Assembly: GCA_964019425.1 (NCBI GenBank)
Contig: OZ025850.1
Span: 638,598 to 702,597 of the forward strand
Origin: Flectonema sp. DT1601
Lineage: Eukaryota > Euglenozoa > Diplonemea > Diplonemida > Diplonemidae
DNA length: 64,000 nucleotides
Direction of reading: 5' to 3'
In this document: piece after piece, positions 42,189-51,348 of the stretch
Layout of the letters: each line of letters opens with the position of its first letter
Position numbering within the stretch: the stretch's first letter is position 1
Notes under the pieces: model-generated
The model's input: only the letters and a program-made list of their open reading frames with translations
Database searches by the model: none
What the model was told of the DNA's origin: nothing
Translations under genes and position numbers: made by a program

Positions 42189-42649
42189 ATGAAAGCAGCT
42201 ACAACAATGTCAAGTTGCTCAGATTTAACCTCAGAAACCGTATCTGTGACCTCTTCCGATTCATCTTCCTCAACTACTTCCTCAAGTTCTAATACGATTG
42301 ATGAAGAGTTAGTTGTGGATGTACTTATTAATTTATTAGAAGATTCGGACATTCTAATTTTTAGAGAAGAGCTTCACTTATGTCCAGCAAGGCACAACCT
42401 GAAATTTGCGAAGGTAATATGTACTGTAACATCTGTGACCGCAACATGCCGCAAACCACTTATAATCTTGCATTCCAATGTAGACAAAAAGACTGTGATT
42501 ATGATGTTTGTTTAAGTTGTTTGGGATTATTCGTTTGCACTGCGTGTGGTGCCACGGAATCTCAGGCTGGAAGACAATTTAATTTACGAGGCTTAAGATC
42601 ACACCAAACTCACTGCACAGTCTTTCGAGAGCAAAGCAAACGTAGTTAA
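42189..42649 (+). CDS. Cys-rich zinc-binding protein, probably two exons
   Basis: Two overlapping frames (42,189-42,515 and 42,380-42,649) join cleanly if a 44-nt phase-0 intron 42,321-42,364 (GTACTT...TTTTTAG) is removed. That gives about 138 residues. The first part is Ser/Thr-rich and acidic. The second has YCNICDRNMP, CRQKDCDYDVCLSCLG and VCTACG, an eight-Cys arrangement like DC1/ZZ- or RING-related zinc fingers, then a HxxHC near the end. The partner and role are unknown. The intron is shorter than others in the window, so the alternative is that only the second frame is coding from the ATG at 42,380. Confidence 0.45.
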
Positions 42650-42828
42650 TTATCACTCGCAGCAAAGTATTGCGAGATGTGCTCCACTGGTAGTGCTACG
42701 AACCAGAAATCATTTATATTTTATTTTTATTCTTTATTTCCTTTATTATTTTTGCAAAAATAGTTTTCCCTTTTTTTAATTTTCCTTTAATATTTATTTA
42801 CCTTTGAAGTGTGAAGGAATACTATTTT

Positions 42829-42900
42829 AAGCTGTAACGGGCTACAGGGCATGGGGCGCTCAACCTGTAGTAGTGGCCCCCGAATCCCCATATTCGACAG
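42829..42900 (+). repeat. Repeat R1, copy 4 of 4
   Basis: GCTACAGGGCATGGGGCGCTC, shortened to its core CAGGGCATGGGGCGCTC, then CAACCTGTAGTAG and CCCCGAATCCCCATATTCGA. Stands alone. Confidence 0.65.
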
Positions 42901-43454
42901 CAGTTACCCCCCCATATTCGACAGCACATATGGGACTTTTTTCCGATACCAGCTGTTGATTTCTTATATTGCAACCAGGTTTGGCCGAACCCTATTCTCG
43001 TTTTTCCCAGTTTCAAGTTGCTTTCCATTTAATATTAGTATCAAGTTATCCCCCCGACTAGATCCCAACAGCATTCCACATTTCTACCTTACCACATTCA
43101 AAACAACTTCCACCTTCTGAACTCAGAGTTCATTTACTACTGCCACATAAAGAAGAAGAAAAAGAAAAAATAGAAACATACTTTTTGAAGGCAAAGGCCT
43201 GAAACATCGCAGGCGAGGCAGTGAAACAGAAGGGGCAAGCCACATTTCCACTCTGCTGAATAGAAGAAAGTGATAATGAACAAACTAAAAAATGAACGAT
43301 AACCTTATTAATACTTATTCCCATCCCAGGTAGAATTGTCACACACATTGCAGACATAAGTTTGACTGTAGGACGGTCATGTAAACGTCTTTGTTTTGGA
43401 AAGAATTCAGCACCACTGTGGTGAGAGAGTAACCTTTATGAATACTTTGTTATA

Positions 43455-43508
43455 CCTGCAAACCTGCACTAGAGATACCTGTCGGCTCGCTTCGCTCACG
43501 CAAAGTTA
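43455..43508 (+). repeat. Dispersed subtelomere-like repeat S, copy 1
   Basis: Two variant units (CCTGCAAA) run into CTGCACTAGAGATACC, followed by CGGCTCGCTTCGCTCACG and CAAAGTT. Other copies are at 43,848-43,902 and 45,829-45,893. Confidence 0.65.
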
Positions 43509-43682
43509 TTTTTCTTTTTATTTCTCTGAATGTATTAATATGCCAGGTTTTAAATTAAAAAATCCGGAGGTAATTTTCCACCAAGCTTAGAGTAGACACT
43601 GCAGAGAAAGAATCAAAGGTATCAGGCAGGAAAGTGTATGATTCCAAAGTTGGAAAAATGAACAAAACAACAGAGACATTTT

Positions 43683-44300
43683 TATATTTTCTTTAGCTTT
43701 CTATTTTTAAAGAAATTCTTTATACAGCTCGATCACTCTTTCTCTCACACTCACGTTTTCGAAGCCCACCCTCCTCACTCCAGTCTTACGAAATTGGACT
43801 TCACTTACCCTTGAATCAGGCAGGTGCAAAGTATGGAAGGACAATTACCCGCAAACCTGCACTTGATACTGTCTAGGCTGGCTTCGCTCACGCAAAGTTG
43901 TTTTTCTTTTACCTCAGCATTAAAATGATGGCAGGTTGTTTGCATGGTTTTTTCTTCCATCTTTTTTCATCACTTTTCCTTGATCATTGCCAAATGTAAT
44001 GTTACCCTTCATGTGTGTACTTCTGTTTCAGGTAATTGTCCTTCCATGCTTTGGACCTGTTGAAATAATAAAACTTAAAAACTACACACGCACCAAAAAC
44101 AAGCAATTACACTAGAACGCGCGATTGCAAGAACAGGTTCAAGGTGGCTCGCTGCTGCGGGGTAACTGTCCGTTTTCGTTGGACTCAGCTCCACCGGGTG
44201 GAGGGGTGAGGGTGGGCTTCAAAAACGTGAGTGTGAGAGAAAGAAGTGATCGAGCTGTATAGAGAATTTCTTTTGAAAAATAGAAGGCTAAAGAATATGA
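43683..44300. repeat. Large imperfect inverted repeat (hairpin), about 0.6 kb
   Basis: The left arm, about 43,686-43,779, and the right arm, about 44,204-44,298, are reverse complements over about 94 bp with few mismatches (core CTCTCACACTCACGTTTT / AAAACGTGAGTGTGAGAG). An inner pair, 43,819-43,850 and 44,030-44,061 (core GGTAATTGTCCTTCCAT), continues the symmetry. The loop contains copy 2 of repeat S. It may be an inverted duplication or a terminal-inverted-repeat element carrying a later insertion. Confidence 0.7.
43848..43902 (+). repeat. Repeat S, copy 2
   Basis: CCCGCAAACCTGCACTTGAT, then GGCTTCGCTCACGCAAAGTT. Lies in the loop of the inverted repeat. Confidence 0.65.
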
Positions 44301-44718
44301 GGTTTTTAAACCCCCCAAAATGGGCCAGGCTGTGGGCACCTGCAAACACCCAATCCAAGCCCACCACCCCATAAAAAAACTTAAATCCTTTGGGGCATCC
44401 TTTTACTGCCCACCAGTTTAAAAATTTCACTTTTTTTTAACTGTATTTGGCACTTTTGCCTTATAAGCTGTGCATTTCTGTAGTAAAAGCTATTTCTTAA
44501 ATTTCCGTTCTTTGAAAGCACAGGGTTAACCTTAAAAAGTAGTTATCAAAATTCCATTTAGGTAATTAGCCTTCCTATACTGTATGCACCTGGGGAAGAG
44601 AAGTATACTTAATTGAATGAACATGCAACTGCATGTTCGTTAACAAGTCTGGGGTCACAAAGAAGAATCTACACTGTGGTGCAGATTACTTCTGCGTAGG
44701 GGTTGTGCCGTAAAGCGG
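44301..44718. other. Accessory spacer
   Basis: No gene or repeat recognised; ordinary composition without long runs. Confidence 0.45.
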
Positions 44719-44763
44719 TTTGCGGGTTTGCGGGTTTGCGGGTTTGCGGGTTTGCGGGTTTGG
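44719..44763. repeat. Interstitial TTTGCGGG repeat, five units, G-rich on the + strand
   Basis: Five perfect 8-bp units in the opposite orientation to the big array at 51,676. They abut the retroelement fossil on its left edge. Confidence 0.9.
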
Positions 44764-45531
44764 CCGTTTTGATTCGTGTCCCGTCAGCGAAGATCCGGCG
44801 GAAGTTGGCGGCGGTGGACTTGTCGTCTGTGACGGCGAGTCAGTTGGAGTCGATGGCTGGGAGGCTGATGCATGCGTCGGCGATCGCTGCGGCGTCTCCG
44901 GGGAAATACTGGTATGCCTTGAAGTTCTTGCGGAGGTTGTCGAACGGTTTGAACCGCGAGGCAGGTGCATGATGTAGTGTCGGTCCCTGTTTCGGTCGCG
45001 ATGGGGTTGCGCAGTTGGTCGGCTGCCGCTGTGACGAGGAGGGTGGTTGCGCGGGAGCCAGTTCAAGATGAGTTCACGACGTTCGTGGATGCGTCGTTGA
45101 GAGGTTGGGGTGGGGTGCTTGTGAACGACAGGGCGGCCGAGGTTACTGTCTTGGGGGATGCGTGGGGTCCTTCGGAACAGTCGCTCCATATCAATGTTCT
45201 CGAGGGGATGGCGTTCAGGAACACGGTCTCGGGGATGCCGGTTTGCTGTGATGGCAAGCGTATGTCCATCTGGATCGACAACACATCCGTCATTGGCGTA
45301 GCACGGGAGAAGATGTCAGTCCGATCGCAACGGCTGATGCCAGGTCGTGCGGGCCATCGACTTGCTGGCAGACAGAAAAGTTAGTTTCTGTATTGCCTAT
45401 GTGAAGTCAGCGCTGAACCCAGCAGACTTGCCATCGAGGGTGGGTCCAGGAGTTATAGGCTCATCGGAGCACCAGCGGGAAGTTGAACTTGCGGTGAGGG
45501 CCTTTCTGACTCGCGATGTGGTGGTGGTGTG
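44764..45531 (+). mobile_element. Fossil retroelement fragment with RNase H (LTR- or DIRS-like), broken
   Basis: The piece covers the end of a reverse transcriptase and its RNase H: QLESMAGRLMHAS, then TTFVDASLRGWGGVL, INVLEGMAFRN, SIWIDNTSVIGVA and NPADLPSR, in the order expected for the RNase H of LTR- or DIRS-type elements. It is GC-richer than its surroundings and abuts five telomere-like units on the left. It is a broken remnant; no capsid or end repeats were seen. Age is uncertain, but the motifs are still well preserved. Confidence 0.6.
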
Positions 45532-45828
45532 ACGGTGCCAACCTTTCCCCCGGCCGATTTTAGGCCGTGGTCGAACATGCAATTGTACAAGCATGCGGTG
45601 CCGTTTTCCCATTACCCCTTCGTGAATGAGTTGCTTCGTGTTAACTTGGTTCTCCTTTGTCTTTGTCATCATCATTTTCTTCAGCTGAGAAAATGGGAAA
45701 GCTAAGACGACATGAGGCTTATGATGCTAGTATCTTGTTATGTGGTTAATTCGTGTGATTGTTTTTATCAGACTCTCCTTTATGACTTTTCCTTTTCAAC
45801 AGTACTTCACTGAGAATGCCGAGCGGTT

Positions 45829-45893
45829 CCCCGCAAACCCGCAAACCCGCACTAGAGATACCCCTTCCAGGCTCGCGTTGCTCGCACAATTTT
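45829..45893 (+). repeat. Repeat S, copy 3, with two to three CCCGCAAA units
   Basis: CCCCGCAAACCCGCAAACCC leads into GCACTAGAGATACCCC and GGCTCGCGTTGCTCGCACAA. Confidence 0.7.
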
Positions 45894-45985
45894 TTTTTTA
45901 AAGCTTTCTGAACAAACATTATTTTTACAACCAAGTCACGTCTGTTTTTATTCCCTGGCTAGGTACCCGTCCAGGGTACAAATTT

Positions 45986-46034
45986 GAACTTAACTTTACG
46001 CTCGCTTCGCTCGCGTTAAGTTAAGTTAAGTTAA
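45986..46034. repeat. Small palindrome related to repeat S
   Basis: CTTAACTTTACGC and GCGTTAAGTTAAG flank TCGCTTCGCTC, a core shared with the S copies. TTAAG is then repeated. Confidence 0.55.
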
Positions 46035-46439
46035 TAAGATGAATAATTATAATATGAAAACAATAAAAAAAATAATAATTGAAGTCGAGAAGCAAAAAAA
46101 GCTACTCAACTAAACCCCCCCTTTCCGAGGAATTACAAAGCAACGGATTTTTTAATAAGATGAGAATAGTCTATCGAAAGCAGTTGTGTAATTTATAACT
46201 ATTAGTCACACACACTATATTATTAATTGGTTGCAGCCTTACAGCCTGATTAGTAGTAAGCATCTGCGCAGTAATCGTAATCACCTGCAAAGTCTGATCC
46301 TTTCTGAAGACTTTCCTTCTCACCCTTGTGAAGGATGTGAATGTGAGTACCTCTCGGAAGTCTGGGTCGTGATCTCTGATATTGAGTTGCTAGTGCGTTC
46401 TGTGTTTTTTTTTTTTTTTTAAAATGGAGAGAGAGAAAT

Positions 46440-48014
46440 TTAAAAAAAAAAAAAAAAAAAAAAGTTTATCCATACAAGTGTCGCTGTTTCAAAATCATTT
46501 TCAACGGTAATCATGTGCATGTGATCACCGGTGTCACGATGTTCACAATGAATATTATTAATAACAAGTGGTTTACTCAAATCTCTCGCTAGAAGAGTGT
46601 GGGCTGCAGACAGACGATGAGCTGCCAGCGGTTCATTAAATTTCCGACAAGTATCACAATCAGAGCTGGGAATGGATCGGGTCGTTGTTAATCCGGTGCT
46701 GATGGTTCCTACATTTCCACTTCCACTACTGTTGTCAAAGAAGGGATCTTTACAAGTATTACACGCGGTCTCTAACGATGACTCATTACTAGTTGGTGTT
46801 AATACTCTAGTGCCATTAGTAGTACCAGGATCAGTAACAGTTTGATTAAGTGGTCTGGATAGATCATACAGTTGAATATCATCTGAGTTGGTGTTGGGTT
46901 TTACTTTTCTTCCTCGACGTCTTCTTCCGACTACCAACATCGTAAGTAAAACAGATGTTACCGATAAAACAACATTCGATAATACTATGATCCAAACAGA
47001 GAACCCTTTCGATGAATTTCCACTAATAGCTGCTGGGTCAGGCGCGGCTTTCACTATCGGTAAAGGGTCATCACCATAACTTTTAGACCAAGACTTCGAC
47101 GGTGGAGACGTAGCAGCACCACTAACATAGTAGGATATATTAGCTCGTGTTATTTCCCAACTGCCACTACAACTTGATAACATTTTCAATGACCAATCCC
47201 CCTTTTCCCAGATACCACCAATTCCACATGTATTTGAACTGACTTCAGTAAATGAATACCTTCCGTTAGCTTCTGCAGTTCCCGCATTTGCAATTTCATA
47301 CAAAATAGAAGAAGCCCATGATGCCTTTGTTTCTGCGCAATCACCCCCCTGAGTGCAAACAAAATCATCATCACAAACACAAGTGTCATCAGTTTGATTT
47401 ATTTGAGCATTAGCAACACAGGATTGACTTAGATTTTGAACTCTTTCACCACACGATACGATTGGAGGTAACGGCATCGGAGCAACGGTGTCGTTGTTAG
47501 AACAAGAAACGTCAGTTGTGTTTCCAAAAAAGGTTACAGATACTAATCCCCAGGGTCCAATTGGAACATTATAAAACCCTTGACCTCCGTGAATTGTCAT
47601 ACGAAGGGTGCACAGGGATTCTGATTGTGTAAGATTATGAATATAATAAGTTCCGGGATTATCCCTCCCATCAGCTGATGTTGTCAGTAGATTCTCTCGT
47701 TGTCCGTTTGTTATCCTCTCCCAACTTATATCTTGAATTGTTGTTTCTGACCAAAGATACACTTGTGTACCACACAACGAGGCTTCGGAAGCAAAATCAA
47801 AATTCACCTGCAGTTCGGCTCCCGACGTGATGGTTACTTCAGTTGGAAAATCCGACAACAAATTAGATACAGATCCCATTGTGACATTCACAGCGGGATC
47901 TAATAATGTTGCTTCTATCGTTTCACTCAACTGGATGCCACACACATCAAACGCAGCCGCTTTTTCAACAACAGCGGCCAGGATAACGATAATTATCCTG
48001 GCACACCACATCAT
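46440..48014 (-). CDS. Type I membrane glycoprotein of unknown family
   Basis: 524 residues from the first ATG (MMWCARIIIVILAAVVEKAA), which begins a signal peptide of about 22 residues. The extracellular part, about 23-325, has many Cys (for example CVCDDDFVCTQGGDC) and over a dozen N-x-S/T sites. One transmembrane helix (about 330-352, VWIIVLSNVVLSVTSVLLTM) is followed by the stop-transfer RRRRGRK. The cytosolic tail, about 165 residues, has CNTCKDPF and CDTCRKF pairs that might bind zinc. The last seven residues are Phe coded by a long T run directly before the stop, so the true C-terminus may vary. It could be a surface receptor; no named family was recognised. Confidence 0.7.
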   Translation of the reverse strand: MMWCARIIIVILAAVVEKAAAFDVCGIQLSETIEATLLDPAVNVTMGSVSNLLSDFPTEVTITSGAELQVNFDFASEASLCGTQVYLWSETTIQDISWERITNGQRENLLTTSADGRDNPGTYYIHNLTQSESLCTLRMTIHGGQGFYNVPIGPWGLVSVTFFGNTTDVSCSNNDTVAPMPLPPIVSCGERVQNLSQSCVANAQINQTDDTCVCDDDFVCTQGGDCAETKASWASSILYEIANAGTAEANGRYSFTEVSSNTCGIGGIWEKGDWSLKMLSSCSGSWEITRANISYYVSGAATSPPSKSWSKSYGDDPLPIVKAAPDPAAISGNSSKGFSVWIIVLSNVVLSVTSVLLTMLVVGRRRRGRKVKPNTNSDDIQLYDLSRPLNQTVTDPGTTNGTRVLTPTSNESSLETACNTCKDPFFDNSSGSGNVGTISTGLTTTRSIPSSDCDTCRKFNEPLAAHRLSAAHTLLARDLSKPLVINNIHCEHRDTGDHMHMITVENDFETATLVWINFFFFFFF

Positions 48015-48469
48015 AATGACTTGTTGAGGCTGGAGACGAATAAATAAAAATAAAAATTGAAAAAACCAACTCAAACTATCTCCAACAAGAACCTACAAAC
48101 ATCAAAATATCACAATAGTCAAAGAAAGCATATTTATATGTTTGGTGTTTATATAGGAACTTGGAATAAATATTAAAATTAAAAAAAGAGAAGGAAAAAA
48201 AAAAAGAACCAGAGATAAGAGAATACTTGTCGATGAAAGAGTTTGCTCACCCAGAAAGGTGGCAGACATAACTATAGAATTCGTTTTAAGCCATCTAGAG
48301 GGAATTTGAAAGTTTGATTTAATGTGTGAAATCAACTGTTCCATGATATCATATTAATTAATGTTCAACTGAGTCTTTTGAAGTCCACCTCTTACAATCT
48401 ATTCTCTCATCATCAGTTTGGTGTAAAACTTGACTTAACGAGATCGAATCACCTTCTAGTCAAGTAGCT
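48015..48469. other. Intergenic between two minus-strand genes
   Basis: AT-rich spacer with an A-rich patch at 48,180-48,205. No gene seen. Confidence 0.5.
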
Positions 48470-50023
48470 CTATGCTGCTACTGTCAAACTACCTCCTCCA
48501 ATAACTCTGAGTTCTAAAGGAGGACTCCATGAACTGGTTCCGAGAATATTAGATGCGGAGATCATAACGAAAAAGCAATCACCTTCCCCACCAGATATCT
48601 TAATTGGTGTGGTTGTCACATCAGGTGAAATGATCTCATTACTCAACACATCACTGAGAGGTGTTCTGACTCTAACGTCAAATCGTGTAATTGGACTCCC
48701 TCGATTAGGTGGAGTTTCCCAATTAAGAAGTCCATCATGAAATGAAGGGGGCATTGGAGGTGATGGCCTTCCTGGAAGAACCTTAAAACTCACTACGTCT
48801 GAAGCAGGACCACACACTATCTCACCATCCTGTTCAGAACGACATTTTATAACGTAGCTAACCTCTTCATTTGGAGGAAGGTGTTGATGTATATGCCGAT
48901 AGTCAATTTCATCTTCGCAACACTGATCCTTATCCAATACGAAGAATTCATTTAATAGAACAAAGTCACTAAGCATTCCGTACTTATAACACAACAAGAA
49001 TGATATAACTTTACACCTCAGAGATGGTTTCTTTGTGAATAATAAGTGCAAGCTGTCAGTCGTTCTATTTTCTAATTTGATGTCAGAAACCATCGTTGGA
49101 GTGGCAGTTTTGAAACTGAATTCTGGTGACCAATTGCTGATCCCTACTCCGTTGGTTGACCTAAGGCTAAGGGAATAACATGTAGCACTTAACAAGTTGT
49201 CAATCACATATTTTGTGGTTCCGGTATGTGATATAATATGAACACCGTTTACACTTGAGTATCGAATATCGTATTTCTCTATAAGCGATCCGTTATTTCG
49301 AGGTTCCCTCCAATGAAATGACACACTAATACTATCTACGCAATCAAGCTCTACATCACCTGCAGCTATTATTTCTGGTAGTGACATTACAGTCTTAATT
49401 GCTATGGGAAGAGATGCAGGTCCCCACAATCCACTTCGATTAAGCTGACTAATAGTAATTATGTAAGTTGTTCCACTTCGAAGATCCAACAAAGAAGCTT
49501 GTTGAGAAACTGTAAACTCATCATAGATTAACGCACTTAAATTGGTATTGCATGTGGAGTCAGGATTATTTTCTTCTCGGTCTGCAACAGTTAAGAGTTG
49601 TATCGGATTGGGGAGTGGTTCACATGCTCGTATCCTGTAGCGCGTGACCTTTGAATTCAGTTCAATTTCTTTTTCTGATTTCCAAGACAGCGAAATCGAA
49701 TGAGGACCTGCTTCGGCCTGAATACTGTTTGTGAGTACAGTTTTCGGAAGTACACATGATGTTCTAAAAAAGAATTCTTTTCCAGGTTTCGACCATATTC
49801 CAGAACTCCGTTTTTTTGTTCGAATTCTAAGGTTGTATTCAATATCAGGGCTGAGTCCTCCTCGTTGGATTGGTGGCTGTTCAATTTGAAAACCAGTCCA
49901 TGTCCCTCCGATGTCAGGCCACTCAACGAGGTAAAGTTCTGTATCGGGTGATTCTTTCCAATTTAGGGTTATTACAGATGAGGATATTTGATCTGCTTTT
50001 ATGTAAACATCACAGGAATCCAT
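48470..50023 (-). CDS. Protein with five fibronectin type III domains
   Basis: 517 residues from the first ATG (MDSCDVYIK). Five FN3-like units of about 90-110 residues can be counted; most show the Trp of strand B and a Tyr/Leu-rich strand F: ITLNWKESPD with YNLRIRTKKRSSGIWS; ISLSWKSEKE with YIITISQLNRSGLWGPAS; VSFHWREPRN with YSLSLRSTNGVGISNWSP; a weaker fourth unit with YVIKCRSEQDG; and LNWETPPNRG with FFVMISASNILGTSSWSP. No signal peptide or membrane helix is seen, so a cytosolic location is possible. The upstream frame is open to a TTATCAG acceptor-like site, so a 5' exon may exist. FN3 arrays usually bind proteins; the partner is unknown. Confidence 0.75.
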   Translation of the reverse strand: MDSCDVYIKADQISSSVITLNWKESPDTELYLVEWPDIGGTWTGFQIEQPPIQRGGLSPDIEYNLRIRTKKRSSGIWSKPGKEFFFRTSCVLPKTVLTNSIQAEAGPHSISLSWKSEKEIELNSKVTRYRIRACEPLPNPIQLLTVADREENNPDSTCNTNLSALIYDEFTVSQQASLLDLRSGTTYIITISQLNRSGLWGPASLPIAIKTVMSLPEIIAAGDVELDCVDSISVSFHWREPRNNGSLIEKYDIRYSSVNGVHIISHTGTTKYVIDNLLSATCYSLSLRSTNGVGISNWSPEFSFKTATPTMVSDIKLENRTTDSLHLLFTKKPSLRCKVISFLLCYKYGMLSDFVLLNEFFVLDKDQCCEDEIDYRHIHQHLPPNEEVSYVIKCRSEQDGEIVCGPASDVVSFKVLPGRPSPPMPPSFHDGLLNWETPPNRGSPITRFDVRVRTPLSDVLSNEIISPDVTTTPIKISGGEGDCFFVMISASNILGTSSWSPPLELRVIGGGSLTVAA

Positions 50024-50333
50024 TTTGGACTCTGGCAATCACCTGATAAAGCTAAAGGAATAGTTAAATAATTGTATCAATAAATCACAGCACTCACACC
50101 CGCTTCGCGTAGTTACCTTTACCGACGTTTTACGATGGATGCAAAGTACTTGAGAAACTTCATTTTTTTTTTTTTTTTTTTTTTTTCGTTGGACTTTTTT
50201 TTTTTTTTTTTTTTAGTCTTCCCGTTCTTCGTTGAAGAAGACCATTGAAGACTTTATACAGCTAAGTGAAGAAATCGATCATTGGCATTTAACTCACCTT
50301 CAAGGCAAAGAAATGATGTCACGGAATCTGGAT
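50024..50333. other. Intergenic
   Basis: Two T runs (50,164-50,186 and 50,198-50,214) of the host type. No gene seen. Confidence 0.5.
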
Positions 50334-50528
50334 CTAGTTCTGCTTGGTGATCTTAACCTTCTTTCCCAACTTCTTAAGTGATCCAGCCAACGACCACTTC
50401 ATGTTCTTCTTCAACTTTGGTTCCATACCCTTTCTGGTGATGTACCTCTGACGTAGTGGACCCTTGATCCCGTTACGGTGAGCCTTGTAGTTCTGGTTAT
50501 GGTTGGTGTGGTTCTTTGACTTTGCCAT
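50334..50528 (-). CDS. RPL29: 60S ribosomal protein L29e, copy 1
   Basis: 64 residues beginning [20 protein letters not shown], followed by [20 protein letters not shown]: the standard L29e start (AKSKNHTxHNQ.[11 protein letters not shown]) and very basic composition. It is part of the large ribosomal subunit near the peptidyl-transferase side. The protein is identical to copy 2 at 51,154. Identity continues outside the coding region for about 57 bases upstream (to 50,585), with one mismatch in the whole 251-bp unit. The two genes lie 625 bp apart in direct orientation. The stop here is TAG versus TAA in copy 2. Confidence 0.95.
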   Translation of the reverse strand: MAKSKNHTNHNQNYKAHRNGIKGPLRQRYITRKGMEPKLKKNMKWSLAGSLKKLGKKVKITKQN

Positions 50529-51153
50529 AGTTGATGAGGTAGTAAAGGGATATCTGTGTTGGAATCAAGGGTAATCACTACCTCAGCTCACCATACAATA
50601 TTTAACACCATACCCTACAGCAACGGCTTAACAGATTCTCTCCTTAAACCTATAAAACAACATTGAGTCTATGAGTTTATTAGTCACTTAACTAACGTGT
50701 TAAAAAATAAAGACTGTCATCACCAAAACTACAACACATCACAGTTAGCATTCCCTGGACAAAAGAAGAAAGAAAAAAAGAGAGAATGAGAAAGCACTTT
50801 GTTAACAGAATCAAAGATGAAACCTAACAGTCAAATACTAACTGAAAGGTAAGTCTAAACACTGGTGGTGATTTCGAGTTTCCAGTCAACTGGAAAAAAA
50901 GGGAAACGATCGAACAACGGAAAACGCTTAAAGATGACATTGCTTGTGTGACACCGATTAACAAATACAAGACTAGCATTCACTTCGTAAGTCTAATGTC
51001 ATAACAGCTGGCTTTTGTAATCACAGCATTGATGTTGATATTTGTTCCACCGGGGTTGTGAAACTAACAAAGTAAGAAGCTCTTGTGATGTCATCGTTGG
51101 TCTCAAACTAATCGATGTTGTGATGGTTATCAAACCCTACTTACAACAGCTCT
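50529..51153. other. Spacer between the RPL29 copies
   Basis: About 57 bases belong to the duplicated 5' flank. TGAGGTAGT (about 50,533) and ACTACCTCA (about 50,577) form a 9-bp inverted pair in the leader. The remaining about 570 bp is unique; no gene seen. Confidence 0.55.
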
Positions 51154-51348
51154 TTAGTTCTGCTTGGTGATCTTAACCTTCTTTCCCAACTTCTTAAGTG
51201 ATCCAGCCAACGACCACTTCATGTTCTTCTTCAACTTTGGTTCCATACCCTTTCTGGTGATGTACCTCTGACGTAGTGGACCCTTGATCCCGTTACGGTG
51301 AGCCTTGTAGTTCTGGTTATGGTTGGTGTGGTTCTTTGACTTTGCCAT
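51154..51348 (-). CDS. RPL29: 60S ribosomal protein L29e, copy 2
   Basis: Identical 64-residue protein to the copy at 50,334. The duplicated unit spans 51,155-51,405 (copy 1: 50,335-50,585). Its 5' side faces the 8-bp repeat array, whose first unit starts 328 bases upstream of this ATG, so the promoter must lie within that short unique gap or in the array. Confidence 0.95.
   Translation of the reverse strand: MAKSKNHTNHNQNYKAHRNGIKGPLRQRYITRKGMEPKLKKNMKWSLAGSLKKLGKKVKITKQN

Larger units (their letters stand above)
42650..43682. other. Accessory spacer with dispersed repeats
   Basis: Holds R1 copy 4 (42,829-42,900) and one copy of the CTAGAGATACC repeat (43,455-43,508). No gene supported. 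Confidence 0.5.
45532..46439. other. Accessory spacer; right edge of the accessory block
   Basis: Holds repeat S copy 3 and a small palindrome. Long homopolymer runs typical of the host spacers resume at 46,405. Confidence 0.5.

Noticed and set aside
44686-45189. 167-codon minus-strand ORF
   Set aside because: Antisense to the RT/RNase H remnant and to the repeat units; no domain.
50533-50545. let-7-like seed TGAGGTAGTA in the RPL29 leader
   Set aside because: A chance ten-base match in a short inverted pair; no precursor hairpin of microRNA type.
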